Assembly (NCBI GenBank): GCA_038522735.1
Contig: JBCBJX010000043.1
Coordinates: 1-23,749 of the forward strand
Direction: 5' to 3'
Origin: JBCBJX01 sp038522735
GTDB taxonomy: Bacteria > Pseudomonadota > Alphaproteobacteria > Caulobacterales > Parvularculaceae
Length of the DNA: 23,749 nt
In this document: in pieces, positions 17,921-23,749 of the stretch
Layout of the letters: every line of letters begins with the position of its first letter
How positions within the stretch are numbered: position 1 is the first letter of the stretch
Position numbers and translations under genes: made by a program
The notes under the pieces: model-generated
The model's database searches: none
Told to the model about the DNA's origin: nothing
Seen by the model: the letters and a program-made list of their open reading frames with translations, nothing else

Positions 17921-18085
17921 GGGGTCAAAATCCGATGAATAGAACGGGATGCGTCTAGGGACGCCGGGCGAAAAGGACAAGCGCTCCCGATCCGCCGCCT
18001 TCAGGCGCGGACCGGGCCGGTAATTCGCATCGCCCGCTGATGTCTCATAAGCGCTTTCTAGCACGGGCCGCGGCGCTGGACGAAT

Positions 18086-18097
18086 CGGTCCGGACCG
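18086..18097. promoter_or_regulatory. Palindrome in the ileS/DUF4332 divergent gap
   Basis: CGGTCCGGACCG is a perfect 12-base palindrome in the 218-base region between the divergent ileS and DUF4332 starts, 42 bases before the latter. Position and symmetry fit an operator, but a GC-rich genome produces such sites by chance. No convincing -35/-10 pair was seen in this gap, and no gene. Confidence 0.25.
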
Positions 18098-18138
18098 GGC
18101 GAGTATCGCGCGCACGCAACAACAAAGGGGATCCGCTC

Positions 18139-18546
18139 ATGAGCTACAAAATCACCGAAGTCGAAGGCATCGGCCCGGCCTATGCTGAAAAGCTGGAAGC
18201 TGAAGGCGTCAAGACGACCGACGACTACCTCGCCAAAGCCGGCTCGAAAGCCGGCCGCAAGGCGCTCGCCGAGGCGACGGGCATCTCCGACAAGCTGATC
18301 CTGCGCTGGGCCAACCAGGCCGACCTCATGCGCATCAAGGGCGTCGGCGAGGAGTTCGCGGAACTGCTCGAAGCCGCGGGCGTCGACACGGTGAAGGAGC
18401 TTGCGACCCGCAACGCCGCCAACCTCACCGAGGCGATGGCGAAGGTGAACGAAGAGAAAAAGCTCGCCCGCCGCGCCCCGGCGCTCTCCGAGACGGAAAA
18501 ATGGGTCGAGCAGGCGAAAACCATGGACCCGGCGATCAGCCACTGA
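18139..18546 (+). CDS. DUF4332 domain protein (helix-hairpin-helix type)
   Basis: A 135-residue soluble, charged protein. Two helix-hairpin-helix-like motifs, VEGIGPAYAEKLEAEGV (8-24) and IKGVGEEFAELLEAAGVDTV (66-85), are the DUF4332 pattern. Such motifs usually bind the DNA or RNA backbone non-specifically. The C-terminal quarter (about 100-135) is a polar helix-rich tail. No catalytic domain is present, so it is a binding module of unknown partner. ATG 18139 has AAAGGGG upstream at a suitable distance. It is the only plus-strand gene in the right half of the window and is followed by its own strong terminator, so it is a single-gene unit. The family is confident; the function is unknown. 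Confidence 0.9.
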   Translation: MSYKITEVEGIGPAYAEKLEAEGVKTTDDYLAKAGSKAGRKALAEATGISDKLILRWANQADLMRIKGVGEEFAELLEAAGVDTVKELATRNAANLTEAMAKVNEEKKLARRAPALSETEKWVEQAKTMDPAISH

Positions 18547-18566
18547 CGTCGCCGAGCCCCGAAACG

Positions 18567-18602
18567 AAAGCGCCGCACGGATGATCCGTGCGGCGCTTTT
18601 TT
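18567..18602 (+). terminator. Rho-independent terminator of the DUF4332 gene
   Basis: CGCCGCACGGA (18571-18581) and TCCGTGCGGCG (18585-18595) form a perfect 11-base-pair stem with a TGA loop. It is extended by AAAG/CTTT and followed by a run of six T (18597-18602). On the minus strand the T-run is weaker, but it may also serve the convergent gene ending at 18644. Confidence 0.92.
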
Positions 18603-18643
18603 GATCCTCACGTCCCAACGTCCGCCGGAAGGGGCCGTTTTGA

Positions 18644-19501
18644 TTACTCCACCGAAAGCGTGCGCACGCCGGACGCGTCGGTGACGCAGATAAAGCGGCG
18701 GGCGAAGGAGCCGTTGATCGTGTCCGTCGCGAGGAAGCCGGTGATCTCATAGGCGCCGTCCGGCAACTGGGCGACGTTCGTCACGTCCGAGACGAAAGAG
18801 CTTGCAGCGCCCTGCTGAGCCGCGACCGAGCGAGCGCGCACCGCGCAGTCCGTGTACGCACGTTCGTACGAGCCCGGAGCCGCGGTCGGCTGCGGCTGCA
18901 CGGGCGCGTTGTTCTCAAAATAGGGCTGAGCCGGCTCCGCAGGCAGATAGGCGTCGCCCGGGGCCGGCAGGCCGTTCGGCGGGCGCTCATAGTAGGTCTG
19001 CTGGGTCGGCTGCGACTGCAGCGCCTGCGGATCGACATACTGCTGCGGCGCCGGTGGCGGTTGATAGCCGGCGGGCGCGCCCTGCACGTATTGCGGCGCG
19101 ACGTAGACGGTCGTCGTCTGGGTCGTCATGGGCCGCTGGTAGCCATAGCTCGCCGGATATCTGTAGGCGGCGGGATACGCAGTCGGAGCGTAGCCGTACC
19201 CGTAATCGACGTAATTGGGCCGACGCGCCGCGGCGCGGTTGTCCAGCACGTTGTCGAGGAGCACGGCGCCGGCGATGAGACCCGCGGCCACGGCGAGGCC
19301 GTCGCCGTTATAGCGCTTCACCACCACCGTCTTCGGGCGATGGCGGTAATGGCGCCCGTAGTGTCCGTGGACGCGGTGCTTGTAGTAGCCGTGACCGTGG
19401 GGCCCGTCTGCGAGGGCCGGCGTCGCGGAGAGGGTGACGGCCGCAGGAACCAGCGCGAGGCCGGCGATGGCGGCGAGACCGCCGCGTTTCAACAAACGCA
19501 T
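18644..19501 (-). CDS. Secreted Tyr/Pro/Gln-rich protein, unknown function
   Basis: A 285-residue exported protein I do not recognise. The signal peptide ends TPALA with cleavage near residue 31. A His-rich stretch follows (34-54; GPHGHGYYKHRVHGHYGRHY includes much of it), then a basic VVVKRY. A short Gly/Ala hydrophobic segment (68-84) resembles a glycine-zipper membrane helix. Residues 95-210 are low-complexity, rich in Tyr, Pro, Gln and Ala. A compact C-terminal domain (about 211-285) has C219 and C272, possibly a disulfide, with beta-type stretches such as YEITGFLATD and RRFICVTD. It may be an envelope or surface protein. ATG 19501 has AAGGAG nine bases upstream. It is convergent with the DUF4332 gene and follows ribF. 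Confidence 0.85.
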   Translation of the reverse strand: MRLLKRGGLAAIAGLALVPAAVTLSATPALADGPHGHGYYKHRVHGHYGRHYRHRPKTVVVKRYNGDGLAVAAGLIAGAVLLDNVLDNRAAARRPNYVDYGYGYAPTAYPAAYRYPASYGYQRPMTTQTTTVYVAPQYVQGAPAGYQPPPAPQQYVDPQALQSQPTQQTYYERPPNGLPAPGDAYLPAEPAQPYFENNAPVQPQPTAAPGSYERAYTDCAVRARSVAAQQGAASSFVSDVTNVAQLPDGAYEITGFLATDTINGSFARRFICVTDASGVRTLSVE

Positions 19502-19578
19502 GACGCGCTCCTTTGTTCGCTCGTCCCTTCCCGTACCTGCAACAATCGGTCACAAATGGGCGGAATTGGGGCGAAAGA

Positions 19579-20517
19579 TCACTCGTCCGCGAGAAGCGCG
19601 CGGGCCTTGTCGCTGTCGGCGGCGATCTGGGCCTTCAGAGCGTCGAGCCCGTCGAATTTCCGCTCCTCGCGCAGGAAATCGACGAAGGCGACGTCGAGGC
19701 GTTTTCCGTAGAGATCTTCAGCGAAGTCAAAGAGATGGACCTCGAGCAGCCGCCCCGCGCCGCCGACCGTGGGCCGCCGGCCGAAATTCGCGACGCCGGG
19801 GCGCGCCATCCCCTCCCCTTCCATTCCGACCCGGACCGCGTAGACACCGTTGCGCGGCCTGAGGAGGGCGCCGAGGTCGAGATTGGCGGTGGGAAAACCG
19901 ATGGTCCGCCCGCGCCTCTCTCCGGATTGGACGACGCCGCGCACGTCCCAAGGCCGGCCGAGAACGGCGGCGGCGGCTTTCACGTCGCCCGCCTCCAGCG
20001 CCGCCCGGATGTCCGAAGACGAAAACTTCTCCGCCCGGTCCTCCGGCGCCACCGGATCGAGAGCGCCGACGAAGAGGCCGCGGATCGCGCCGAGCTGGGC
20101 GAGGATCGCTGCGTTCCCCGTCCGCGCCTTACCGAACTCGAACTCCGCGCCGACGACGACGCCCGCGAGCCCCAAGCGCTCGATCAGCATCTCGTCGACG
20201 AACTCTTCGGGCGACATGGCCGCCGTGTCGCGGGTGAACGGGATCGCGAAGACGTGGGCCGCGCCGGCGGCGCGCAGCAGCTCCGCCCGGCGTTCGAGGG
20301 TCGTGATGAGGAAAGGTTCCGCGTCCGGCTGAAAGAGCCGGCGCGGGTGCGGGTCGAAGGTGACGGCGGCGAGCCTCGCGCCCCGCTCGCGCGCGGCGCC
20401 GCCGGCAGCCTCCATCAGCGCCTGGTGGCCGAGATGGACCCCGTCGAGATTGCCGAGCACCGCAACCGCGCCCCGCGCCGTCGCCGCGACCGGCCTGTCC
20501 GCCAGAAAAACCGTCAT
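19579..20517 (-). CDS. ribF: Bifunctional riboflavin kinase/FAD synthetase RibF
   Basis: A 312-residue two-domain enzyme making FMN from riboflavin and FAD from FMN. The N-terminal nucleotidyltransferase domain has GNLDGVHLGH (22-31), where the family usually shows GNFDGVHLGH; TFDPHPRRLF (53-62); VGAEFEFGKARTG (122-134), with E for the usual D; and SSSDIR (166-171). The C-terminal riboflavin kinase domain begins near 185 with GRPWDVRGVV and has GFPTANL (207-213) and NGVYAV (223-228). The length is typical. ATG 20517 has only a weak G-rich upstream sequence, and a 17-base palindrome (20522-20538) lies right before it. ribF near ileS is usual in alphaproteobacteria; here two genes separate them. 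It would supply FMN and FAD for flavoproteins such as the nitroreductase and acyl-CoA dehydrogenase. Confidence 0.95.
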   Translation of the reverse strand: MTVFLADRPVAATARGAVAVLGNLDGVHLGHQALMEAAGGAARERGARLAAVTFDPHPRRLFQPDAEPFLITTLERRAELLRAAGAAHVFAIPFTRDTAAMSPEEFVDEMLIERLGLAGVVVGAEFEFGKARTGNAAILAQLGAIRGLFVGALDPVAPEDRAEKFSSSDIRAALEAGDVKAAAAVLGRPWDVRGVVQSGERRGRTIGFPTANLDLGALLRPRNGVYAVRVGMEGEGMARPGVANFGRRPTVGGAGRLLEVHLFDFAEDLYGKRLDVAFVDFLREERKFDGLDALKAQIAADSDKARALLADE

Positions 20518-20575
20518 CCCCCCGGCCTTTAAGGCCGGCCGCGGGCCGCGGCAACGCCGAGGGTGAGCGGGGCCG

Positions 20576-21568
20576 TCAGTCCGCCGGCGCGGTGTCGATC
20601 GGCGACCAGGCGAGCCCGTCGGAGCCCGCGCCCGCAAGGAGGGTCCGGCGCACGGTCCAGTCGACCGCGTCGATCTCGATCACACGCGCCGCCCGCGTGG
20701 CGGCCGCCCAAAGGAGCGCGCCGTCCGGCGACCAGAGGAGCGTCACCGGCGTGGTCCCGCCGGCCGCGCGCAGATCGATCTCAGCGATGCGCTCCCGCGA
20801 GGCCGTCTCGTAAATCCCGACGACGTTGCGGTCGAACTCGCTGACCGCCGCGAGCCGGCCGTCCGGGCTGATCTCGACCCGGATAGGAACGCCCTCCGTC
20901 CCGATCGTCGCGAGCCGCTCGAAGGTCGCCGCGTCGAACACCATCACGTTGCGGGAGGAATTGTTCCCGACCCAGATTTCTTTACCGTCCGGCGTCGCCG
21001 TGATCGCCTCGGTTCCCCGCCCCGCCTTTACGTCGCGGACCTTGGCGCGGGTTTCGAGATCGACGACCGTGAACGTGCCCGAGGCGATGTTGCCGGTATA
21101 GGCGCGCCTCGCGTCCGGCGAGAGGGCGACCATGTGCGTCCCGCGCTGATCGGTCCTGATCGACGAAACGACCGCGCCGGCGTCCACGTCGACGAGGATC
21201 ACGTCCTCGGTCGCCTCCGTCGTCGCGATGACGAGGCGGGTTCCGGGAATCCACTTCAGACCATGGGGCGCCGTGTGCGGAGCGATGTCGATGATGTTCG
21301 TCCGCGCGCCCGTCGCGAAGTCGAAGACGTGGAGGGACTGTCCGTCATAGCCCCGCTCCCGGTAAGAGACGACGACGGCGGTCCGCCCGTCCGGCGACAC
21401 CGCCGCTTCGTGGGGCGCGCGGCCCGTCGACGTCCGCACGCGCTCCTCGCCGGTCTCAAGATCAATGAAGCTGACCGTGTGCTCGACTTTGTTCGCGACG
21501 ATCAGCGTGTCGGCGCGGGCGGCGCTCGAAAGAAGGGCGGCGAGGAAAAGCGAAGCGATGAGGCGCAT
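20576..21568 (-). CDS. Periplasmic YncE-like beta-propeller protein
   Basis: A 330-residue exported protein with a signal peptide (MRLIASLFLAALLSSAARA, cleavage before D20). It carries repeated seven-bladed-type propeller units. Blades are marked by VSPDGRTAVVVS, LSPDARRAYTGN, ATPDGKEIWVGN, ISPDGRLAAVSE and WSPDGALLWAA, each paired with an IDLETGE- or VFDAATFE-like strand. This is the YncE / lactonase-like surface beta-propeller type, which binds ligands or partner proteins; no catalytic residue can be assigned. ATG 21568 has GGAG eight bases upstream and is preferred over an upstream TTG at 21583. It lies between the HAD hydrolase and ribF genes on the same strand, 49 and 58 bases apart, so it may share their transcript. 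Confidence 0.9.
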   Translation of the reverse strand: MRLIASLFLAALLSSAARADTLIVANKVEHTVSFIDLETGEERVRTSTGRAPHEAAVSPDGRTAVVVSYRERGYDGQSLHVFDFATGARTNIIDIAPHTAPHGLKWIPGTRLVIATTEATEDVILVDVDAGAVVSSIRTDQRGTHMVALSPDARRAYTGNIASGTFTVVDLETRAKVRDVKAGRGTEAITATPDGKEIWVGNNSSRNVMVFDAATFERLATIGTEGVPIRVEISPDGRLAAVSEFDRNVVGIYETASRERIAEIDLRAAGGTTPVTLLWSPDGALLWAAATRAARVIEIDAVDWTVRRTLLAGAGSDGLAWSPIDTAPAD

Positions 21569-21616
21569 GGGTGTCTCCGTCAATCGATCTCGCCTGATAC
21601 CGTCACGCCGGAAGCC

Positions 21617-22474
21617 TCACCACCGCAAGCCTTCCATGGCTGCGACCGCCGTCCGCCCGCTCACCGACAGCACGACCTCCAGCTTCGCGCCATCGAGCGC
21701 GCCGTCCTCCCCCCGCGCGTCCTCGCCGTGGATGCCGGAGGCGACGAAGACGACGTCGAGGCCTTGCGCGTTCGCGCCGGCGATGTCGGTCGCGAGGCCG
21801 TCGCCGATGACGAGGATCTTCTCGCGCGGGATGTCGCGACCGGCGACGGCGCGCATTTTTTCGTAGGCGAGGCCGTAGATCGGCGGGTGGGGTTTTCCGA
21901 CGTGCACGACGGATCCGCCGAGCTCCTCGTAAATCGCCGCGAGGGCGCCCGCGCACCACATGCGCTTGCCGCCGAAATCGACGATGATGTCGGGGTTGGC
22001 GCAGACCATGGGGATCCCTCGGTCCGCGCCCTCTTTCAGAAGATCGCGGTAGGCTTCGGGCTCTTCGGTCTCATCGTGGAAAAGACCGGTGCAGGCGATG
22101 AAGGCCGCCTCTTCCATCGGCGCGAACCGGAGGCCGCCGACGGCGAACATCGGGTCGTCTTTTTCCGGGCCCAGACGAAAGGCGGGGCCCGGGGCGCGGC
22201 GGTTGAATTCGAACATGGTCGCGTCGCCGGAGGTGACGATCGCGTCCCAGCACTCGCGCGGCAGTCCGAGGCGGTCGAGCTGGGCGGGGATGATCTCGGC
22301 CGGGCGCGGCGCGTTCGTCAGGATGAGGACGGGGCCCCGCTCCTTGCGGAAGGTCGCCATCGCCTCTGCGACGCCCTCGAACACCCGGCGGCCGTTGTGG
22401 ATGACGCCCCAGGCGTCGCAGAGCATCGCCTCATAGCCGCCCGCAATCTCAGAAATCCCGTCGATGATCCGCAT
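21617..22474 (-). CDS. TIGR01459-type HAD-superfamily hydrolase
   Basis: A 285-residue HAD phosphatase of the NagD-like subclass IIA. Motif I is CDAWGVIHNG (19-28) with nucleophile D20; the usual second Asp position is a Trp, as typical of this alphaproteobacterial subfamily. Motif II is ILTNAPRPAE (51-60). The conserved lysine is in HVGKPHPPIY and motif IV is VIGDGLATDIAGANA. The protein most likely dephosphorylates a small phosphorylated metabolite in the cytoplasm; the substrate is unknown. ATG 22474 has the strong ribosome-binding site GGAGGAGG six bases upstream. A terminator-like hairpin sits immediately before that site. Downstream on the same strand are the beta-propeller gene and ribF. 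Confidence 0.92.
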   Translation of the reverse strand: MRIIDGISEIAGGYEAMLCDAWGVIHNGRRVFEGVAEAMATFRKERGPVLILTNAPRPAEIIPAQLDRLGLPRECWDAIVTSGDATMFEFNRRAPGPAFRLGPEKDDPMFAVGGLRFAPMEEAAFIACTGLFHDETEEPEAYRDLLKEGADRGIPMVCANPDIIVDFGGKRMWCAGALAAIYEELGGSVVHVGKPHPPIYGLAYEKMRAVAGRDIPREKILVIGDGLATDIAGANAQGLDVVFVASGIHGEDARGEDGALDGAKLEVVLSVSGRTAVAAMEGLRW

Positions 22475-22490
22475 GGGCCCCTCCTCCGCA

Positions 22491-22528
22491 AAATGAAAAC
22501 TCCGGCCGCGGTCGCCGCGCCGGAGTTT
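22491..22528 (-). terminator. Terminator-like hairpin after the OmpA-like gene
   Basis: On the minus strand, AAACTCCGGC (22528-22519) pairs with GCCGGAGTTT (22506-22497). The loop is itself GC-rich with CGCGG/CCGCG complementarity. TTTTCATTTTG follows. It should end transcription of the OmpA-like gene, but lies only two bases before the ribosome-binding site of the HAD hydrolase gene. Confidence 0.78.
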
Positions 22529-22640
22529 CTCTGACTTTCCCCTCCACGGGCTTCCCGCGGCTTAACCGCAGGATCCGGGGAGTTTCCAGTTTGACGAACG
22601 CCGATCGATCGTTTCGCCCATGCGATCGACGCCCGCGCCA

Positions 22641-22665
22641 TGGGTCCCGCGGTCGAGCCGCGGGA
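22641..22665. repeat. Partial copy of the TGTCATCCCGCGG-type repeat
   Basis: Its reverse complement matches 24 of 25 bases of the left arm of the repeat at 6456-6485. Only one arm is present. It lies in the 214-base gap between the OmpA-like and HAD genes; the rest of that gap, apart from the hairpin at 22491-22528, shows nothing I can name. Confidence 0.7.
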
Positions 22666-22688
22666 AGTCGGCGGTCAGCTTGAGCGGC

Positions 22689-23351
22689 TTACACGCCCTG
22701 CGGGATGATCTGCACCTCGACGCGGCGGTTGAGGGCGCGGCCGGACGGGGTGGAATTGTCCGCGATCGGCGCAGTTTCGCCATAGCCGACGGCCTGGATG
22801 CGCGTCGGATCGACGCCGCGCGATGCGAGCGCCGAGGCGACCGACTGGGCGCGCTGCTGGGAGAGGCTGAGATTGTAATCATCAGCGCCCTGCGCGTCGG
22901 CGTGGCCGGCGATCGCGATCTGGGTTTTGTCGAACTCGTTGAGGACGAGCGCGACGGACTGCAGCGTGTTGTCGAAGGAGGAGGTCACCGAGGCCTGCGC
23001 CGAGGCGAAGGTGATGTCCGACGGCATGACGAGCTGGATATTGTCGCCGTTGCGCACGACGCGAACGCCGGAGCCTTCAAGCTGCTGGCGGAGTTTGGCT
23101 TCCTGACGGTCCATATAGACCCCGACGCCGCCGCCGACCGCTGCGCCCGCCGCCGCGCCGATCACGGCGTTCTTGAAGGCTTCCTTGCCGTCGGAGGTCT
23201 GCGTCAGGGCGCCGACCGCCGCGCCCGCGACCGCGCCGCCGATGGCGCCTTTGGTGGCGTTCGAGGTTTTCTTCTCGCCCGAATACGGGTCGTAGGTCAT
23301 GCAGCCCGAAACGAAGAGCGCCGCAGCGGCGCCGAGAGCGAATAGTTTCAT
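22689..23351 (-). CDS. OmpA-family peptidoglycan-binding lipoprotein
   Basis: A 220-residue outer-membrane lipoprotein. The lipobox is LFVSGC with lipidated C17. A glycine-zipper segment (about 34-80; GAIGGAVAGAAVGAL and GAAAGAAVGGGVGVY) is followed by a charged linker and an OmpA C-terminal domain (about 105-216). Peptidoglycan contacts are expected at D152 in GHADAQG and R167 in LSQQRAQSV, the usual 15 residues apart; GRALNRRVEV (204-213) closes the domain. The arrangement matches YiaD/Pal-like proteins that tie the outer membrane to the cell wall. It is not Pal itself because of the glycine-zipper region. ATG 23351 has GAGGAG upstream. The 142-base gap before it holds a TTGACA but no clear -10. 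Confidence 0.93.
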   Translation of the reverse strand: MKLFALGAAAALFVSGCMTYDPYSGEKKTSNATKGAIGGAVAGAAVGALTQTSDGKEAFKNAVIGAAAGAAVGGGVGVYMDRQEAKLRQQLEGSGVRVVRNGDNIQLVMPSDITFASAQASVTSSFDNTLQSVALVLNEFDKTQIAIAGHADAQGADDYNLSLSQQRAQSVASALASRGVDPTRIQAVGYGETAPIADNSTPSGRALNRRVEVQIIPQGV

Positions 23352-23493
23352 CGTGGTCTCCTCACGAATTGCGATCGGGCGTTCCCCGACCTGAATGGCT
23401 CACCGGGAACGGCGCGCCGTCCTCGGACAGCGCACCGGTTACGCAGACATTAAGACCGAAATTCGATCGCCGTTTGTCAAAATCCGGCGACGG

Positions 23494-23749
23494 CTAGAAC
23501 GACACCCGCGCGCCGACGAACACCGTGTCGACGTCGCCGGTCTCGTAGCGCACCGTCGCCCAGAGCGGGCCGACGAATCGCAACGCAGCCTGGGCCCCGC
23601 CGCGGATGTCGTCTTCGTTTTCAATGTCCTCAAGGCTCGACACCGCGCCCACGGCGCCGACGTCCGTGTAGCGCACGAACGCGCCGCCTTCGATCCGGTT
23701 GAGGAGGACCGCGCGGGCGCCGATCTCGAGGTCGAAGCCGCTGTCGTCG
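23494..23749 (-). CDS. Outer-membrane beta-barrel protein, C-terminal part (truncated)
   Basis: The gene enters from beyond the right edge; about 84 C-terminal residues are visible, up to the TAG stop at 23494. Alternating polar and hydrophobic residues, as in FDLEIGARAVLLNRIEGGAF, LWATVRYETGD and VDTVFVGARVSF, together with the terminal phenylalanine, are the signature of the last strands of an outer-membrane beta-barrel recognised by BamA. The family and function cannot be told from this fragment. It is on the same strand as the OmpA-like lipoprotein gene, 142 bases upstream of it. Confidence 0.8.
   Translation of the reverse strand, partial: DDSGFDLEIGARAVLLNRIEGGAFVRYTDVGAVGAVSSLEDIENEDDIRGGAQAALRFVGPLWATVRYETGDVDTVFVGARVSF

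Noticed and set aside
16364..17938. Open frame of 524 codons opposite ileS, and a similar one at 14966-16189
   Set aside because: IleRS is complete from its N-terminal motif to the zinc site. The opposite frames show no domain and are products of base composition.
23475..23480. TTGACA on the minus strand upstream of the OmpA-like gene as a promoter, and a nearby CtrA-like TTAA-N7-GTAA
   Set aside because: No acceptable -10 hexamer lies at 16-19 bases, and the CtrA-like site has only one full half. Not enough to call.

Overview
This window is a piece of chromosome from a GC-rich alphaproteobacterium. The evidence is strong G/C bias at third codon positions, the run ileS-lspA-DUF3035 lipoprotein-mutL (DUF3035 lipoproteins are an alphaproteobacterial family), a TIGR01459-type HAD hydrolase near ribF, an endonuclease-type MutL, and intergenic palindromic repeats of the kind common in that class. 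I cannot place it to genus; a marine or Parvularcula/Hyphomonas-like relative is only a guess. No phage genes, transposases, CRISPR arrays, rRNA or tRNA genes are visible. Every intergenic gap is under about 220 bases.

Left part (1-6374). A truncated alpha/beta hydrolase and an ACAD10/11-type phosphotransferase form an overlapping pair on the plus strand. Convergent to them are a catalase-peroxidase (KatG) with an export signal, a coupled pair of small membrane proteins (DUF4112, and a membrane-anchored fragment of the ribosomal L7/L12 C-terminal domain), and an ACAD10/11-type acyl-CoA dehydrogenase. The phosphotransferase and dehydrogenase resemble the two halves of a known pathway for 4-hydroxyacyl-CoA breakdown.

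Middle part (6561-11720). A methyltransferase and tadA (minus strand) lie divergent from an RsuA/RluB pseudouridine synthase and rsmD (plus strand), so three of these four genes act on RNA. A small secreted protein, a coupled esterase/nitroreductase pair and a cold-shock protein gene follow. The cold-shock gene has a long 5' leader that can fold onto its own ribosome-binding site.

Right part (11924-23749). mutL, a DUF3035 lipoprotein, lspA and ileS form a tight minus-strand operon (transcribed ileS to mutL). Upstream lie a lone plus-strand DUF4332 gene, a secreted Tyr/Pro/Gln-rich protein, ribF, a periplasmic beta-propeller, a HAD hydrolase, an OmpA-like lipoprotein and the C-terminus of an outer-membrane beta-barrel.

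The region is mostly housekeeping. I found no obvious new multi-gene system. The best leads are the exported KatG, the split ACAD11-like module, the membrane-anchored L7/L12-CTD microprotein, the structured cspA leader and three families of palindromic intergenic repeats.
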